From: Bryobacterales bacterium
GTDB taxonomy: Bacteria > Acidobacteriota > Terriglobia > Bryobacterales > Bryobacteraceae
NCBI GenBank assembly: GCA_027452065.1
Contig: DAIDHC010000179.1
Coordinates: forward strand, 1 to 62,478
DNA: 62,478 bases
Reading direction: 5' to 3'
The notes below the pieces were generated by a model, which had not been told where the DNA came from, did no database searches, and saw nothing but the letters and a program-made list of their open reading frames with translations. This document shows, piece by piece, positions 8,535 to 15,975 of this stretch. Both the position numbers and the translations under genes were made by a program. Position 1 is the first letter of the stretch. The number at the start of each line of letters is the position of its first letter.

Positions 8535-8690
8535 ATGGACTCGCGGAATTTTACGTTCCTGTTTTACGGCTTTCTGGCGGCATGGCTGATTCTGATGGTG
8601 TACGTGGTGAGCATCGTGGCGCGGGAGCGCAAGCTGCGGCAGGATCTGGACCGGCTGCGGAGCATGATCGAGGAGCGGAGCAACAAGTGA
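8535..8690 (+). CDS. ccmD: Small haem exporter protein CcmD
   Basis: A 51-residue gene. It has one membrane helix (about 8-28, FLFYGFLAAWLILMVYVVSIV) followed by a basic amphipathic tail (ARERKLRQDLDRLRSMIEER), which is the standard CcmD design. CcmD stabilises CcmC-CcmE and is needed for release of holo-CcmE. The position directly after ccmC supports the call. An AGAGAGGGA site lies about 10 bases upstream of the ATG. The final AAGTGA overlaps the GTG start of the M20 peptidase. Confidence 0.85.
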   Translation: MDSRNFTFLFYGFLAAWLILMVYVVSIVARERKLRQDLDRLRSMIEERSNK

Positions 8691-10087
8691 GGCGGGCGCG
8701 GGTGAGCGGGGCGTGGTGGGCCGGGCCGGCGGCGCTCCTGCTGGCGGCGGCTTGCGCGATGGGACAGGCTCCCGAGCGGAGGCTGAAGGCGCGGGAGATT
8801 CTGGTCGAGCTGATCGAGATCAACACGACGGATTCGGCGGGGGACAACACGCGGGCGGCCGAGGCGATGGCGCGCCGGTTCCTGGCGGCGGGATTTCCGG
8901 CGGCCGACGTGCAGGTGCTGGGGCCGGCGCCGCGCAAGGGAAACCTGGTGGTGCGGTACCGGGGTGCGGGATCGGGAAAGCCGATCCTCTTCCTGGCGCA
9001 CCTGGACGTGGTGGAGGCGCGGCGGGAGGACTGGTCGTTCGATCCGTTCCAACTGCTCGAAAAGGACGGCTATTTTTACGGCCGCGGCACCGAGGACGAC
9101 AAGGCGGGGGACGCGGCGCTGGTTACGAATTTTCTGCGCCTGAAGGAGGAGGGATTCCGGCCGTCGCGGGACCTGATCCTGGCGCTGACCTCGGATGAGG
9201 AGGGCGGCAACTACAACGGGGCGGACTGGCTGCTCAAAAATCACCGCGACCTGGTGGACGCCGAATACTGCATCAACACGGATGCCGGCGGGGGCGAGAT
9301 GAAGGACGGGCGCCGGATCGCTCTTTCCGTGCAGGCGGCGGAGAAGACCTTCCAGAGCTTCCGGCTGGAGGCGAAGAACCGGGGCGGGCACAGCTCGCTG
9401 CCGGTGCCGGACAACGCGATTTATCACCTGGCCCACGCGCTCGGCAGGATCCAGGGCTACGCGTTTCCGGTGCATCTGAACCCGGTGAGCACGATGTTTT
9501 TTGAGCGGATGTCGGCGATTGAGCAAGGACAGGAGGCGCGCGACCTGAAGGCGGTGGTGACGACGCCGGACCTGCCCGGGCCGGTGAGCCGGCTGTCGAA
9601 GGTGGCCTACTACAACGCGATGCTGCGGACCACCTGCGTGGCGACTGAGCTGCAGGCCGGGCATGCCGAGAACGCTCTGCCGCAGGACGCGGTGGCGATC
9701 GTGAACTGCCGGCTGGTGCCCGGCGATCGGCCCTCCGATATTCAAAGGACGTTGACCCGGCTGGTGGCGGACCCGAAGGTGGAGCTGGCGCCGACGCGTC
9801 CGGAGGTGTCGGGGCCGGCGTCTCCGATCCCGGACAACATCCTTAAGACGATCGAGAATACTACCTCGGCGCTCTGGCCGGGCGTTCCGGTGGTGCCGGT
9901 GATGGAGACCGGGGCGACGGACGGAAAATACTTCCGGATCGCCGGGATTCCGACGTATGGAGTTTCCGGCTATTTCTATGATGTGGATGACGTTCGGGCT
10001 CATGGGAAAGACGAACGGATCGGTGTGGAATCGTACTTCGAGGGGATCGAGTTTTACTACGGGCTGATACGGGCGCTGGGGCGGTAG
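8687..10087 (+). CDS. Secreted M20/M25/M40 family metallopeptidase
   Basis: A 466-residue di-zinc hydrolase of the M20 family (aminoacylase, dipeptidase or desuccinylase type) with an N-terminal signal peptide cleaved near AMGQA. Motifs in order: FLAHLDVVEA (first zinc His), GRGTEDDKAGDAALV (bridging Asp), TSDEEGG (catalytic and zinc Glu), a lid domain with NRGGHSSLP, and METGATDGKYF near the C-terminus. The GTG at 8687 overlaps the ccmD stop (GTGA) and leaves a sensible signal peptide. An earlier in-frame start at 8582 would run through ccmD. Its place at the end of the ccm operon is probably fortuitous co-transcription; substrate unknown. Confidence 0.9.
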   Translation: MRRARVSGAWWAGPAALLLAAACAMGQAPERRLKAREILVELIEINTTDSAGDNTRAAEAMARRFLAAGFPAADVQVLGPAPRKGNLVVRYRGAGSGKPILFLAHLDVVEARREDWSFDPFQLLEKDGYFYGRGTEDDKAGDAALVTNFLRLKEEGFRPSRDLILALTSDEEGGNYNGADWLLKNHRDLVDAEYCINTDAGGGEMKDGRRIALSVQAAEKTFQSFRLEAKNRGGHSSLPVPDNAIYHLAHALGRIQGYAFPVHLNPVSTMFFERMSAIEQGQEARDLKAVVTTPDLPGPVSRLSKVAYYNAMLRTTCVATELQAGHAENALPQDAVAIVNCRLVPGDRPSDIQRTLTRLVADPKVELAPTRPEVSGPASPIPDNILKTIENTTSALWPGVPVVPVMETGATDGKYFRIAGIPTYGVSGYFYDVDDVRAHGKDERIGVESYFEGIEFYYGLIRALGR

Positions 10088-10119
10088 CCGGCCAGAGGGT
10101 GCCCGGAAGGCGCGGCGGT

Positions 10120-10193
10120 AACGGTTGACCAACGGTTTTTCCGGGCTGTTAACCTACATTTTTGAACTAGATGGCGCATTAGTTCCGTAGAAT
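10120..10193 (+). promoter_or_regulatory. Probable promoter/operator region of the haem c-copper cluster
   Basis: The 137-base gap before the cluster holds a direct repeat, AACGGTT-GACC-AACGGTT, at 10120-10137 with an 11-base period. A TTGACC (10125-10130) that could act as a -35 element is embedded in it. A TAGAAT at 10188-10193 is the best -10-like hexamer and would start transcription about 25 bases before the GTG. No TTGACA-type box sits at 17 bases from it, so the exact promoter is uncertain. The repeat spacing of about one helical turn fits a dimeric activator site (inference). Confidence 0.35.
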
Positions 10194-10210
10194 AGGGCGA
10201 GACCTATTAC

Positions 10211-10216
10211 AGGAGG
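10211..10216 (+). promoter_or_regulatory. Ribosome binding site AGGAGG deciding a GTG start
   Basis: A perfect AGGAGG lies 8 bases upstream of the GTG at 10225 and supports GTG as the real start of the first haem c-copper protein. Confidence 0.75.
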
Positions 10217-10224
10217 ACTCACCC

Positions 10225-11577
10225 GTGACCGCTCGTACGTCCGTTTGGTGCCTGATCCTGGGCAGCCCGCTGATGGCGGCAACCACCGCTAATCCGACAG
10301 TGCCGACATTCTACAAGGATGTGTTGCCTGTCATACAACAGAATTGTCAAGGTTGCCACCGGCCGGGGGAAGCGGCGCCGATGGCGTTTCTGACCTACGA
10401 AGGAACGCGGCCGTGGGCGAAGGCGATGAAGGCGGCGGTGCTGACGAAGAAGATGCCGCCGTGGTTTGCCGATCCGCATTACGGGAAGTTTTCCAACGAC
10501 CGGACGCTGTCGGCGGCGGATGTGAATACGATCGTGGCGTGGGCGGACAACGGGGCGCCGGCGGGGGATGCGTCAGAGGCTCCGCGGCCGGTGCAGTACG
10601 TGGAGGGATGGAGGATCCCGCAGCCGGATCTGGTGCTGCAGGTGCCGAAGCCGTTCCATGTGCCGGCGGAGGGGACGATCGCGTATCAATACGTGGTGGT
10701 GCCGACGGGGTTCACGGAGGATAAATGGGTGCAGTTCGCCGAGGCGCGTCCGGGCAACCCGGCGCTGGTGCACCACATCATCGCGTTTATCCGGGAGCCG
10801 GGCAACCCGATGTTGAAGGACCTGCCGGCGGGGCAGTTTTTCGCACCGACGGCGGAGGCGGCCAAGCGGCGGCGCGAAGGGGCCAAGGGCGGCGAGGATC
10901 AGGACAGCAACGGGTTCTTCGGGGACATGATCGCCGGGTATGCGCCGGGCACGGTGCCGTTTGTGATGCGGCCCGGGCAGGCGCGGCTGGTGAAGGCGGG
11001 CTCCGACATCGTGTTCCAACTGCATTACACGGCCACGGGGAAGGCGGGAGACGACCAGTCGAAACTCGGGCTGGTGTTTTCCAAGGAGGCGCCGAAGGAG
11101 CGCGTGCTGACTCTGGGGGCAGACAACTGGAAGTTTGCGATTCCCCCGGGGGACGCCAACTACCGGGTGGACTCGAAGCTGAAGCTGCAGGAGGATTCGA
11201 CGCTGCTGTCGTTGATTCCGCACATGCATTTCCGCGGGAAGGATTTCGAATACCGCGTCGTGTACCCGGACGGAAGGCGGGAAACGCTGCTGTCGGTTCC
11301 GCATTATAATTTCAACTGGCAGCTTACTTACGATCTGGCCGAGCCGAGATTTCTGCCCAAGGGAACGGTGATCGAGTGCACCGCGCACTACGACAATTCG
11401 CCGAACAACCCGTTCAATCCGGATCCGGGGAAGACGGTGTATCCGGGCGAGCAGACGTGGGAAGAGATGATGATCGGGTTCTTCGACGTGGCGGCGCCGC
11501 CGCAGGTGGGGCAGATGGACCTGATGATGCCGAAGAAGGAAAAAGGCGGCGGGGCGCAGAGCGGCGGGGTGCAGTAA
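10225..11577 (+). CDS. Cytochrome c fused to PHM-like two-copper monooxygenase fold, paralogue 1
   Basis: A 450-residue secreted protein with a signal peptide ending near residue 19. Residues about 27-115 form a small cytochrome c domain with CQGCH (Cys41, Cys44, His45) and a likely axial Met in KMPPW (Met77). The rest resembles the peptidylglycine alpha-hydroxylating / dopamine beta-monooxygenase fold. It keeps the full set of copper-ligand patterns: VHHII (His183-His184), FQLHY (His267), PHMHFRG (His333, His335) and EEMM (Met415 or 416). In that family the first copper passes electrons and the second binds O2. A fused haem could supply electrons in place of ascorbate (inference). It leads a tandem array just after the haem c maturation operon. 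The reaction and substrate are unknown. Confidence 0.85.
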   Translation: MTARTSVWCLILGSPLMAATTANPTVPTFYKDVLPVIQQNCQGCHRPGEAAPMAFLTYEGTRPWAKAMKAAVLTKKMPPWFADPHYGKFSNDRTLSAADVNTIVAWADNGAPAGDASEAPRPVQYVEGWRIPQPDLVLQVPKPFHVPAEGTIAYQYVVVPTGFTEDKWVQFAEARPGNPALVHHIIAFIREPGNPMLKDLPAGQFFAPTAEAAKRRREGAKGGEDQDSNGFFGDMIAGYAPGTVPFVMRPGQARLVKAGSDIVFQLHYTATGKAGDDQSKLGLVFSKEAPKERVLTLGADNWKFAIPPGDANYRVDSKLKLQEDSTLLSLIPHMHFRGKDFEYRVVYPDGRRETLLSVPHYNFNWQLTYDLAEPRFLPKGTVIECTAHYDNSPNNPFNPDPGKTVYPGEQTWEEMMIGFFDVAAPPQVGQMDLMMPKKEKGGGAQSGGVQ

Positions 11578-11606
11578 GACAGCGGGACGGGAGGCGAAAG
11601 AGATCC

Positions 11607-12908
11607 ATGAAGATCAGCTTCGGAATCGGGCTTGGGTTGCTGTGCGCGGCGGGCGGAGGAGCGGTGTGGGCGGGCGCGACGGCGGCTCCGGCGGAGGTGA
11701 CGTTTCACAAGGACGTCGAGCCGATAATGCAGAGTCATTGCCAGGAGTGCCACCGGCCGGGAGAGATCGGGCCGATGTCGTTTTTGAGCTACGAGACGAC
11801 GCGGCCGTGGGCGAAGGCGATCAAGGCGGCAGTGTTGACCAGGAAGATGCCTCCGTGGCCGGCGGACCCGCACTACGGGCATTTCGCCAACGCTCGTTCG
11901 TTGAGCGACGCCGATATCGCGACGATCGTGTCGTGGGCCGACAACGGCGCGCCGGCGGGGAGCCTGACGGACGCGCCGCCGGCCAAGCACTGGGTGGAGG
12001 GATGGACCAACGGGACTCCGGATTCGGTGATCTCGCTCGCCAAGCCGTACGCGGTGCCGAAGACGGGCGTTGTCGAATACACCTACATGATCGTCCCGAC
12101 GCATTTCGAGCACGACACGTGGGTGCGGGGCGCCGAAATCGTTCCCACGGACCGGAGCGTGGTGCACCACATCATCGCCTTCATCCGGCCGCCGGGCTCG
12201 AAATGGTTTGCCGATCAGAAGACGGGCGAGTTTTTTGTGCCGGCCAAGAGCGGGCGGGGCGGGGAAGCGCGGGCGGAGCTGCTGGTTGGTTACGCGCCGG
12301 GGCTGCCGGCGGCGATACTGCCGGACGGAGTGGCGAAGCTGGTGCCGGCCGGTTCGGACCTGGTGCTGCAGTTGCACTATACGCCGAACGGCAAGGAAGT
12401 GCAGGACCAGAGCAAGGTCGGGCTGTACTTTTCCGAAAAGCCGCGGGAGCGGGAGATGACGCTGTCGGCGACGAACGCGGCGTTTGCGATCCCGCCGCAG
12501 GATCCCAACTACGAGGTGGAGTCGCATTTCGTGCTGCAGCACGACGTGCGGCTGATCGCGGTGATGCCGCACATGCACCTGCGCGGGAAAGACTTTAAAT
12601 ATACGCTGGCCTATCCGGACGGCAGGCGCGAGGAAATATTGTCGGTGCCGAAGTGGGACTTCCACTGGCAGCTTTACTACTACCTCGACAAGCCGATGGC
12701 GCTGGCGGCGGGCACGCGGATCGAATGCGTGGCGCATTACGACAATTCGCCGAACAATCCGGACAATCCGGATCCGACCAAGACTGTGCGCTGGGGCGAC
12801 CAGACGTTCGAGGAGATGATGATCGGCTGGTTTGACGTGTCGTTCCCGGTGGACATGAACCCGATGGACATTTTCCGTCCGGCGGCGAAGACGAAGGCGT
12901 CGGACTGA
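11607..12908 (+). CDS. Cytochrome c fused to PHM-like two-copper monooxygenase fold, paralogue 2
   Basis: A 433-residue paralogue of the preceding gene, 29 bases downstream. It has a signal peptide (about 1-24), a haem site CQECH (Cys45, Cys48, His49) and KMPPW. Copper-ligand patterns VVHHIIAFI, LQLHYT, MPHMHLRG and EEMMIGWFDV are all retained, so both copper sites look intact. Relative to paralogue 1 the loop after the HH motif is shorter and lacks the charged insertion (KRRREGAKGGEDQD). The ATG at 11607 gives a clean signal peptide; the frame extends upstream but only over the previous gene. A haem c-linked monooxygenase is the likely role, with unknown substrate. Confidence 0.85.
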   Translation: MKISFGIGLGLLCAAGGGAVWAGATAAPAEVTFHKDVEPIMQSHCQECHRPGEIGPMSFLSYETTRPWAKAIKAAVLTRKMPPWPADPHYGHFANARSLSDADIATIVSWADNGAPAGSLTDAPPAKHWVEGWTNGTPDSVISLAKPYAVPKTGVVEYTYMIVPTHFEHDTWVRGAEIVPTDRSVVHHIIAFIRPPGSKWFADQKTGEFFVPAKSGRGGEARAELLVGYAPGLPAAILPDGVAKLVPAGSDLVLQLHYTPNGKEVQDQSKVGLYFSEKPREREMTLSATNAAFAIPPQDPNYEVESHFVLQHDVRLIAVMPHMHLRGKDFKYTLAYPDGRREEILSVPKWDFHWQLYYYLDKPMALAAGTRIECVAHYDNSPNNPDNPDPTKTVRWGDQTFEEMMIGWFDVSFPVDMNPMDIFRPAAKTKASD

Positions 12909-12922
12909 GCGGTTTGCGGGGC

Positions 12923-14245
12923 ATGAGACCTATCCGGCTGGCGGCGGCTGCGGCGACTGCTTGGGCGGCGGCGTGGGCGGGCGCGAGCACCAGTGGGCCG
13001 GTGCAGCCGGCGTTTTACAAAGACGTGCTGCCGATCTTCCAGGAGAACTGCCAGGAGTGCCATCGGACGGGGGAGATCGCGCCGTTTCCGCTGACGACTT
13101 ACTCTTCCAGCCGGCCCTGGGCAAAGGCGATCAAGGCGGCGGTGCTGGCGCACAAGATGCCGCCGTGGTTCGCCGATCCGCACTACGGCAGCTTTTCCAA
13201 CGACCGCTCGCTGAGCAAGGAGCAGATCGCAACGCTGGTGGCGTGGGTGGATGCGGGCGCACCGGCCGGGGATGAGAAAGACGCCCCGGCGCCGCGGCGG
13301 TTTACCGAGGGATGGAACATCGCCAGGCCGGACGCGGTGATCGCGATGACGCAGCCGTTCCGGGTGCCGGCCACGGGCGAGGTGGACTACCAGTACATTG
13401 TGCTGCCCACGGGCTTCACTGGGGACAAGTGGGTACAGGCGGCGGAGATGCGGCCGAGCGCGCGGGGCGTGGTGCATCACATTGTCGTGTTTGTGAGGCC
13501 GCCGGAGTCCACGTGGCTGCGGGGCGAGGCGCAGCCGGGCGTCCCCTATGTGCCGCCGCGGAAGAACCCGGACGGCAGCCTGCGCTCCGACATCAACGGC
13601 AACAACCTGGCCAACGAGATGCTGACCATCTACACGCCGGGGATGGTGCCCGACATCTGGCCCGCGGGTGTGGCGAAGAAAATTCCGGCGGGATCGGACC
13701 TGGTATTCCAGATTCATTACACGACCAACGGGAAGGCGGTGGGGGACCAGGGAAAGATCGGGCTGGTGTTTGCGAAAGAGCCGCCGGCGCGGCGGGCGCT
13801 GACGCTGCCGGCGGCCAACCTCGGCTTCCGCATTCCACCGGGCGAGGCCAACTACCGGGTGGACGCGAAGATGATGTTCCCGAACGGGGCCGAAGTGCTG
13901 AGCTTCTTCCCGCACATGCATCTGCGCGGGCGGGCGTTCCAGTACGTGGCGGTGTATCCGGATGGGCATTCCGAGACGCTGTTGAAAGTGGACCCGTATG
14001 ATTTCCACTGGCAGCTTTCCTACAAGGAGCGGCATCCGGTGGAGCTGCCGCCGGGGACGCGCTTCGAGTGCACGGCGTGGTTCGATAATTCGGTGAACAA
14101 TCCCAACAACCCGGATCCGGCGGCGGAGGTGCGGTGGGGAGAACAGACGCGGGAAGAGATGATGGTGGGTTTCTTTGACGTCGAAATACCGGCTGACATG
14201 ACGGTGCGTGGATTCTTCACCCGGCCGAAGAAGGCGGCGGAGTGA
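12923..14245 (+). CDS. Cytochrome c fused to PHM-like two-copper monooxygenase fold, paralogue 3
   Basis: Third tandem paralogue, 440 residues, starting 14 bases after paralogue 2. It has an Ala-rich signal peptide (about 1-20), a haem site CQECH (Cys43, Cys46, His47) and KMPPWFADPHYG. Copper-ligand patterns VVHHIVVFV, FQIHYT, FPHMHLRG and EEMMVGFFDV are all kept. The loop between the HH and the next strand differs from the other copies (YVPPRKNPDGSLRSD...), which may mean a different substrate pocket. ATG 12923 is preferred over TTG 12914. The stop overlaps the next gene by 4 bases (GTGA), so the fourth member is translationally coupled to this one. Confidence 0.85.
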   Translation: MRPIRLAAAAATAWAAAWAGASTSGPVQPAFYKDVLPIFQENCQECHRTGEIAPFPLTTYSSSRPWAKAIKAAVLAHKMPPWFADPHYGSFSNDRSLSKEQIATLVAWVDAGAPAGDEKDAPAPRRFTEGWNIARPDAVIAMTQPFRVPATGEVDYQYIVLPTGFTGDKWVQAAEMRPSARGVVHHIVVFVRPPESTWLRGEAQPGVPYVPPRKNPDGSLRSDINGNNLANEMLTIYTPGMVPDIWPAGVAKKIPAGSDLVFQIHYTTNGKAVGDQGKIGLVFAKEPPARRALTLPAANLGFRIPPGEANYRVDAKMMFPNGAEVLSFFPHMHLRGRAFQYVAVYPDGHSETLLKVDPYDFHWQLSYKERHPVELPPGTRFECTAWFDNSVNNPNNPDPAAEVRWGEQTREEMMVGFFDVEIPADMTVRGFFTRPKKAAE

Positions 14246-14946
14246 GGGGAACCGGCTGGGTGGTTTTGATGCTGGCCGGGTGCGGCTCCGCCCTCGGCCA
14301 TGACGTCATCACCACCAAGATCACCTGGTCGCGCGAGGTGTCGCGGATTGTTTACCGGCATTGCGCCTCGTGCCACCGCGAAGGCGGGACGGCGTTTTCG
14401 TTGATGAAGTACGACGAATCGCGGCCGTGGGCCAAGTCGATCAAGGAAGAAGTGCTGGAGCGGAGGATGCCGCCGTGGAACGCGGTGAAGGGCTTCGGCG
14501 ACTTCCGCGACGACAAGGGGTTGACCGGGGAAGACCTGGAAGTGATCTCGAACTGGGTGGAAGGCGGAGCGCCGGAGGGCGACCCGAAGCTGCTGCCGAA
14601 GGCGCCGGCCAATGACGGCGCGGGCCGGGCAGAGCCGGTGACGGGCGATGCCATCGTAGTCGATGGGAGGCTGGTGCTGGACCGCGAGGTGACCGTGGAG
14701 GCGATCCGGGCGAAGTCGATGCTGAAGGGGAGCACGATTCAGGTGATCGCGCAGCACCCGGACGGGCGGATCGATCCGCTGCTGTGGATTTACAATTACC
14801 AGCCGAAGTGGGACCAGGAGTATGTGTATCGAAGCCCGCTGCGGCTGCCCAAGGGGACGATCCTCGAGGCGAGTCCGGCGGCCTCGGGCACGGTGGAGCT
14901 GATCTCCGGCGCCGGGAGCGCGGCGAAGGGCACGGCGGCGCGCTGA
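14242..14946 (+). CDS. Reduced haem c lipoprotein paralogue of the copper-monooxygenase-like cluster
   Basis: A 234-residue protein with a lipoprotein signal (MLAGC, acylated Cys14) and a haem site CASCH (Cys41, Cys44, His45) with MPPW downstream. After the cytochrome domain comes only a short beta region. Its order HPDGR...LLWIYNYQPKWDQEY...LPKGT mirrors the second copper domain of its neighbours (YPDGR...LL...Y.F.WQ..Y...LPKGT), but the HH, HXH and EEMM ligands are gone. It therefore looks like a shortened derivative that has kept electron transfer and lost copper chemistry. It could be a membrane-tethered electron donor to the three larger proteins (inference). GTG start coupled to the preceding stop. 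Confidence 0.82.
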   Translation: MRGTGWVVLMLAGCGSALGHDVITTKITWSREVSRIVYRHCASCHREGGTAFSLMKYDESRPWAKSIKEEVLERRMPPWNAVKGFGDFRDDKGLTGEDLEVISNWVEGGAPEGDPKLLPKAPANDGAGRAEPVTGDAIVVDGRLVLDREVTVEAIRAKSMLKGSTIQVIAQHPDGRIDPLLWIYNYQPKWDQEYVYRSPLRLPKGTILEASPAASGTVELISGAGSAAKGTAAR

Positions 14947-14952
14947 GGCGCG

Positions 14953-15003
14953 GCTATTCCCGGTCTTCGGCTATTCCAGATCTTCAGCTATTCCAGATCC
15001 TTG
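14953..15003. repeat. Three-unit 17-bp tandem repeat across a stop codon
   Basis: Three head-to-tail 17-base units start at 14953, 14970 and 14987, each beginning GCTATTCC and followed by a CGGTCTTC- or AGATCTTC-like half. The last unit covers the final codons and stop (minus strand TAG, 14988-14990) of the metal-binding-domain gene. It looks like a recent slippage duplication of that gene's end. Confidence 0.8.
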
Positions 15004-15905
15004 ACGGGGACGTCGAAGGCGACGGTGTTCACGACGCCGAGGCGCTGGAACTGAACCCAGACGCGGTACGTGCGCGCGCGGGGGAAGATCATGTTGAACT
15101 GAAGCTGCGGGCCACCGTCGGCGATGAAAGGGTGGGTGTGAATCATGTCGACGAGGTCGTCGCTCACCGCCAGCATGTGGGCCCAGGCTCCGATATATTT
15201 TTCCAGGCCTTGAGCGGGCTTGACGTGGAAGAACATCAGCGTCTTCATGCCGGCGATGGGCTGGGCTGGTTCGGTGACGAGATCGACGCTCATGTTCTCG
15301 GCCTGTTTCGGCGTCAGGTCGGGCTGGAGCGAGGCCTGCTGAAGCACGGGCGGATTGCTTCCGCCGGGGACGATGACGGTTCGGGCGATGAGCTGGGGAG
15401 TGCCGCCTTCGGGATAAAAATCGCCGAGGATGCGGTACATGCCGGGTTTGGGGAAGCGCTCCTGGTAGATGAACGAGCCGTCGGGCTGGGGCACGGGATG
15501 TTCGTGGACGAAGTAGGCGAGGTCCTGGCTGACGATGAACATGTGGAAGAGCTTTTCGTGCATGACGATGAACTTGCTCACGGGCGCGCCGGTGGAGGGG
15601 TCCTGGACGCGAAAGGTCATGTTCACGGGCATGGTGGGACGGACCACTTCGGGCTCGAGGTTCAGGCCGAGGCGGTATTCGCGCTCTTCGGGAATGCCAA
15701 GGATCAGAGTCATGCCGCAGCGGGGACACTTGCCGGGCGTGTCGGAGCGGACATCGGGGTCCATCGGGCAGACGTAGTCGAGCGGGCCGGGCGCGGAGGC
15801 GGCGGGCGCGGTGGACGGGGCCTGGGTGACGGGGACGGAGGGAGAATTTTGAGCGGCGAGGAAAGAAGCGGCCAGGAGCGGGAGGAGGAAGCGTCTGAGC
15901 CTCAT
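14988..15905 (-). CDS. Secreted protein with heavy-metal-binding domain (HMBD)
   Basis: A 305-residue protein with a signal peptide (about 1-18), an Ala/Pro linker, then a short metal-binding domain YVCPMDPDVRSDTPGKCPRCGMTL at about 44-67. This is the CPM.P...PGKCP.CGM pattern found in copper-handling proteins, here with Asp where His usually follows CPM. The remainder is beta-rich and has many His and Met residues (MHEKLFHMF, FVHEHPVPQPDG, MFFHVKPAQG, IHTHPF). The same two-part build occurs in acidobacterial copper-related exported proteins. It converges on the haem c-copper cluster, so a role in periplasmic copper supply or protection is plausible but inferred. Confidence 0.75.
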   Translation of the reverse strand: MRLRRFLLPLLAASFLAAQNSPSVPVTQAPSTAPAASAPGPLDYVCPMDPDVRSDTPGKCPRCGMTLILGIPEEREYRLGLNLEPEVVRPTMPVNMTFRVQDPSTGAPVSKFIVMHEKLFHMFIVSQDLAYFVHEHPVPQPDGSFIYQERFPKPGMYRILGDFYPEGGTPQLIARTVIVPGGSNPPVLQQASLQPDLTPKQAENMSVDLVTEPAQPIAGMKTLMFFHVKPAQGLEKYIGAWAHMLAVSDDLVDMIHTHPFIADGGPQLQFNMIFPRARTYRVWVQFQRLGVVNTVAFDVPVKDLE

Positions 15906-15975
15906 GAGCGTTCCTCTTTCAGTGTGGCATAGGGCGGCGGGCCTGCGTTAAGATCGCGCATGAGAGGCGCAGCGC

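Noticed and set aside
8564-10132. 522-codon open frame on the minus strand
   Set aside because: Opposite the M20 peptidase, which has all metal-ligand motifs.
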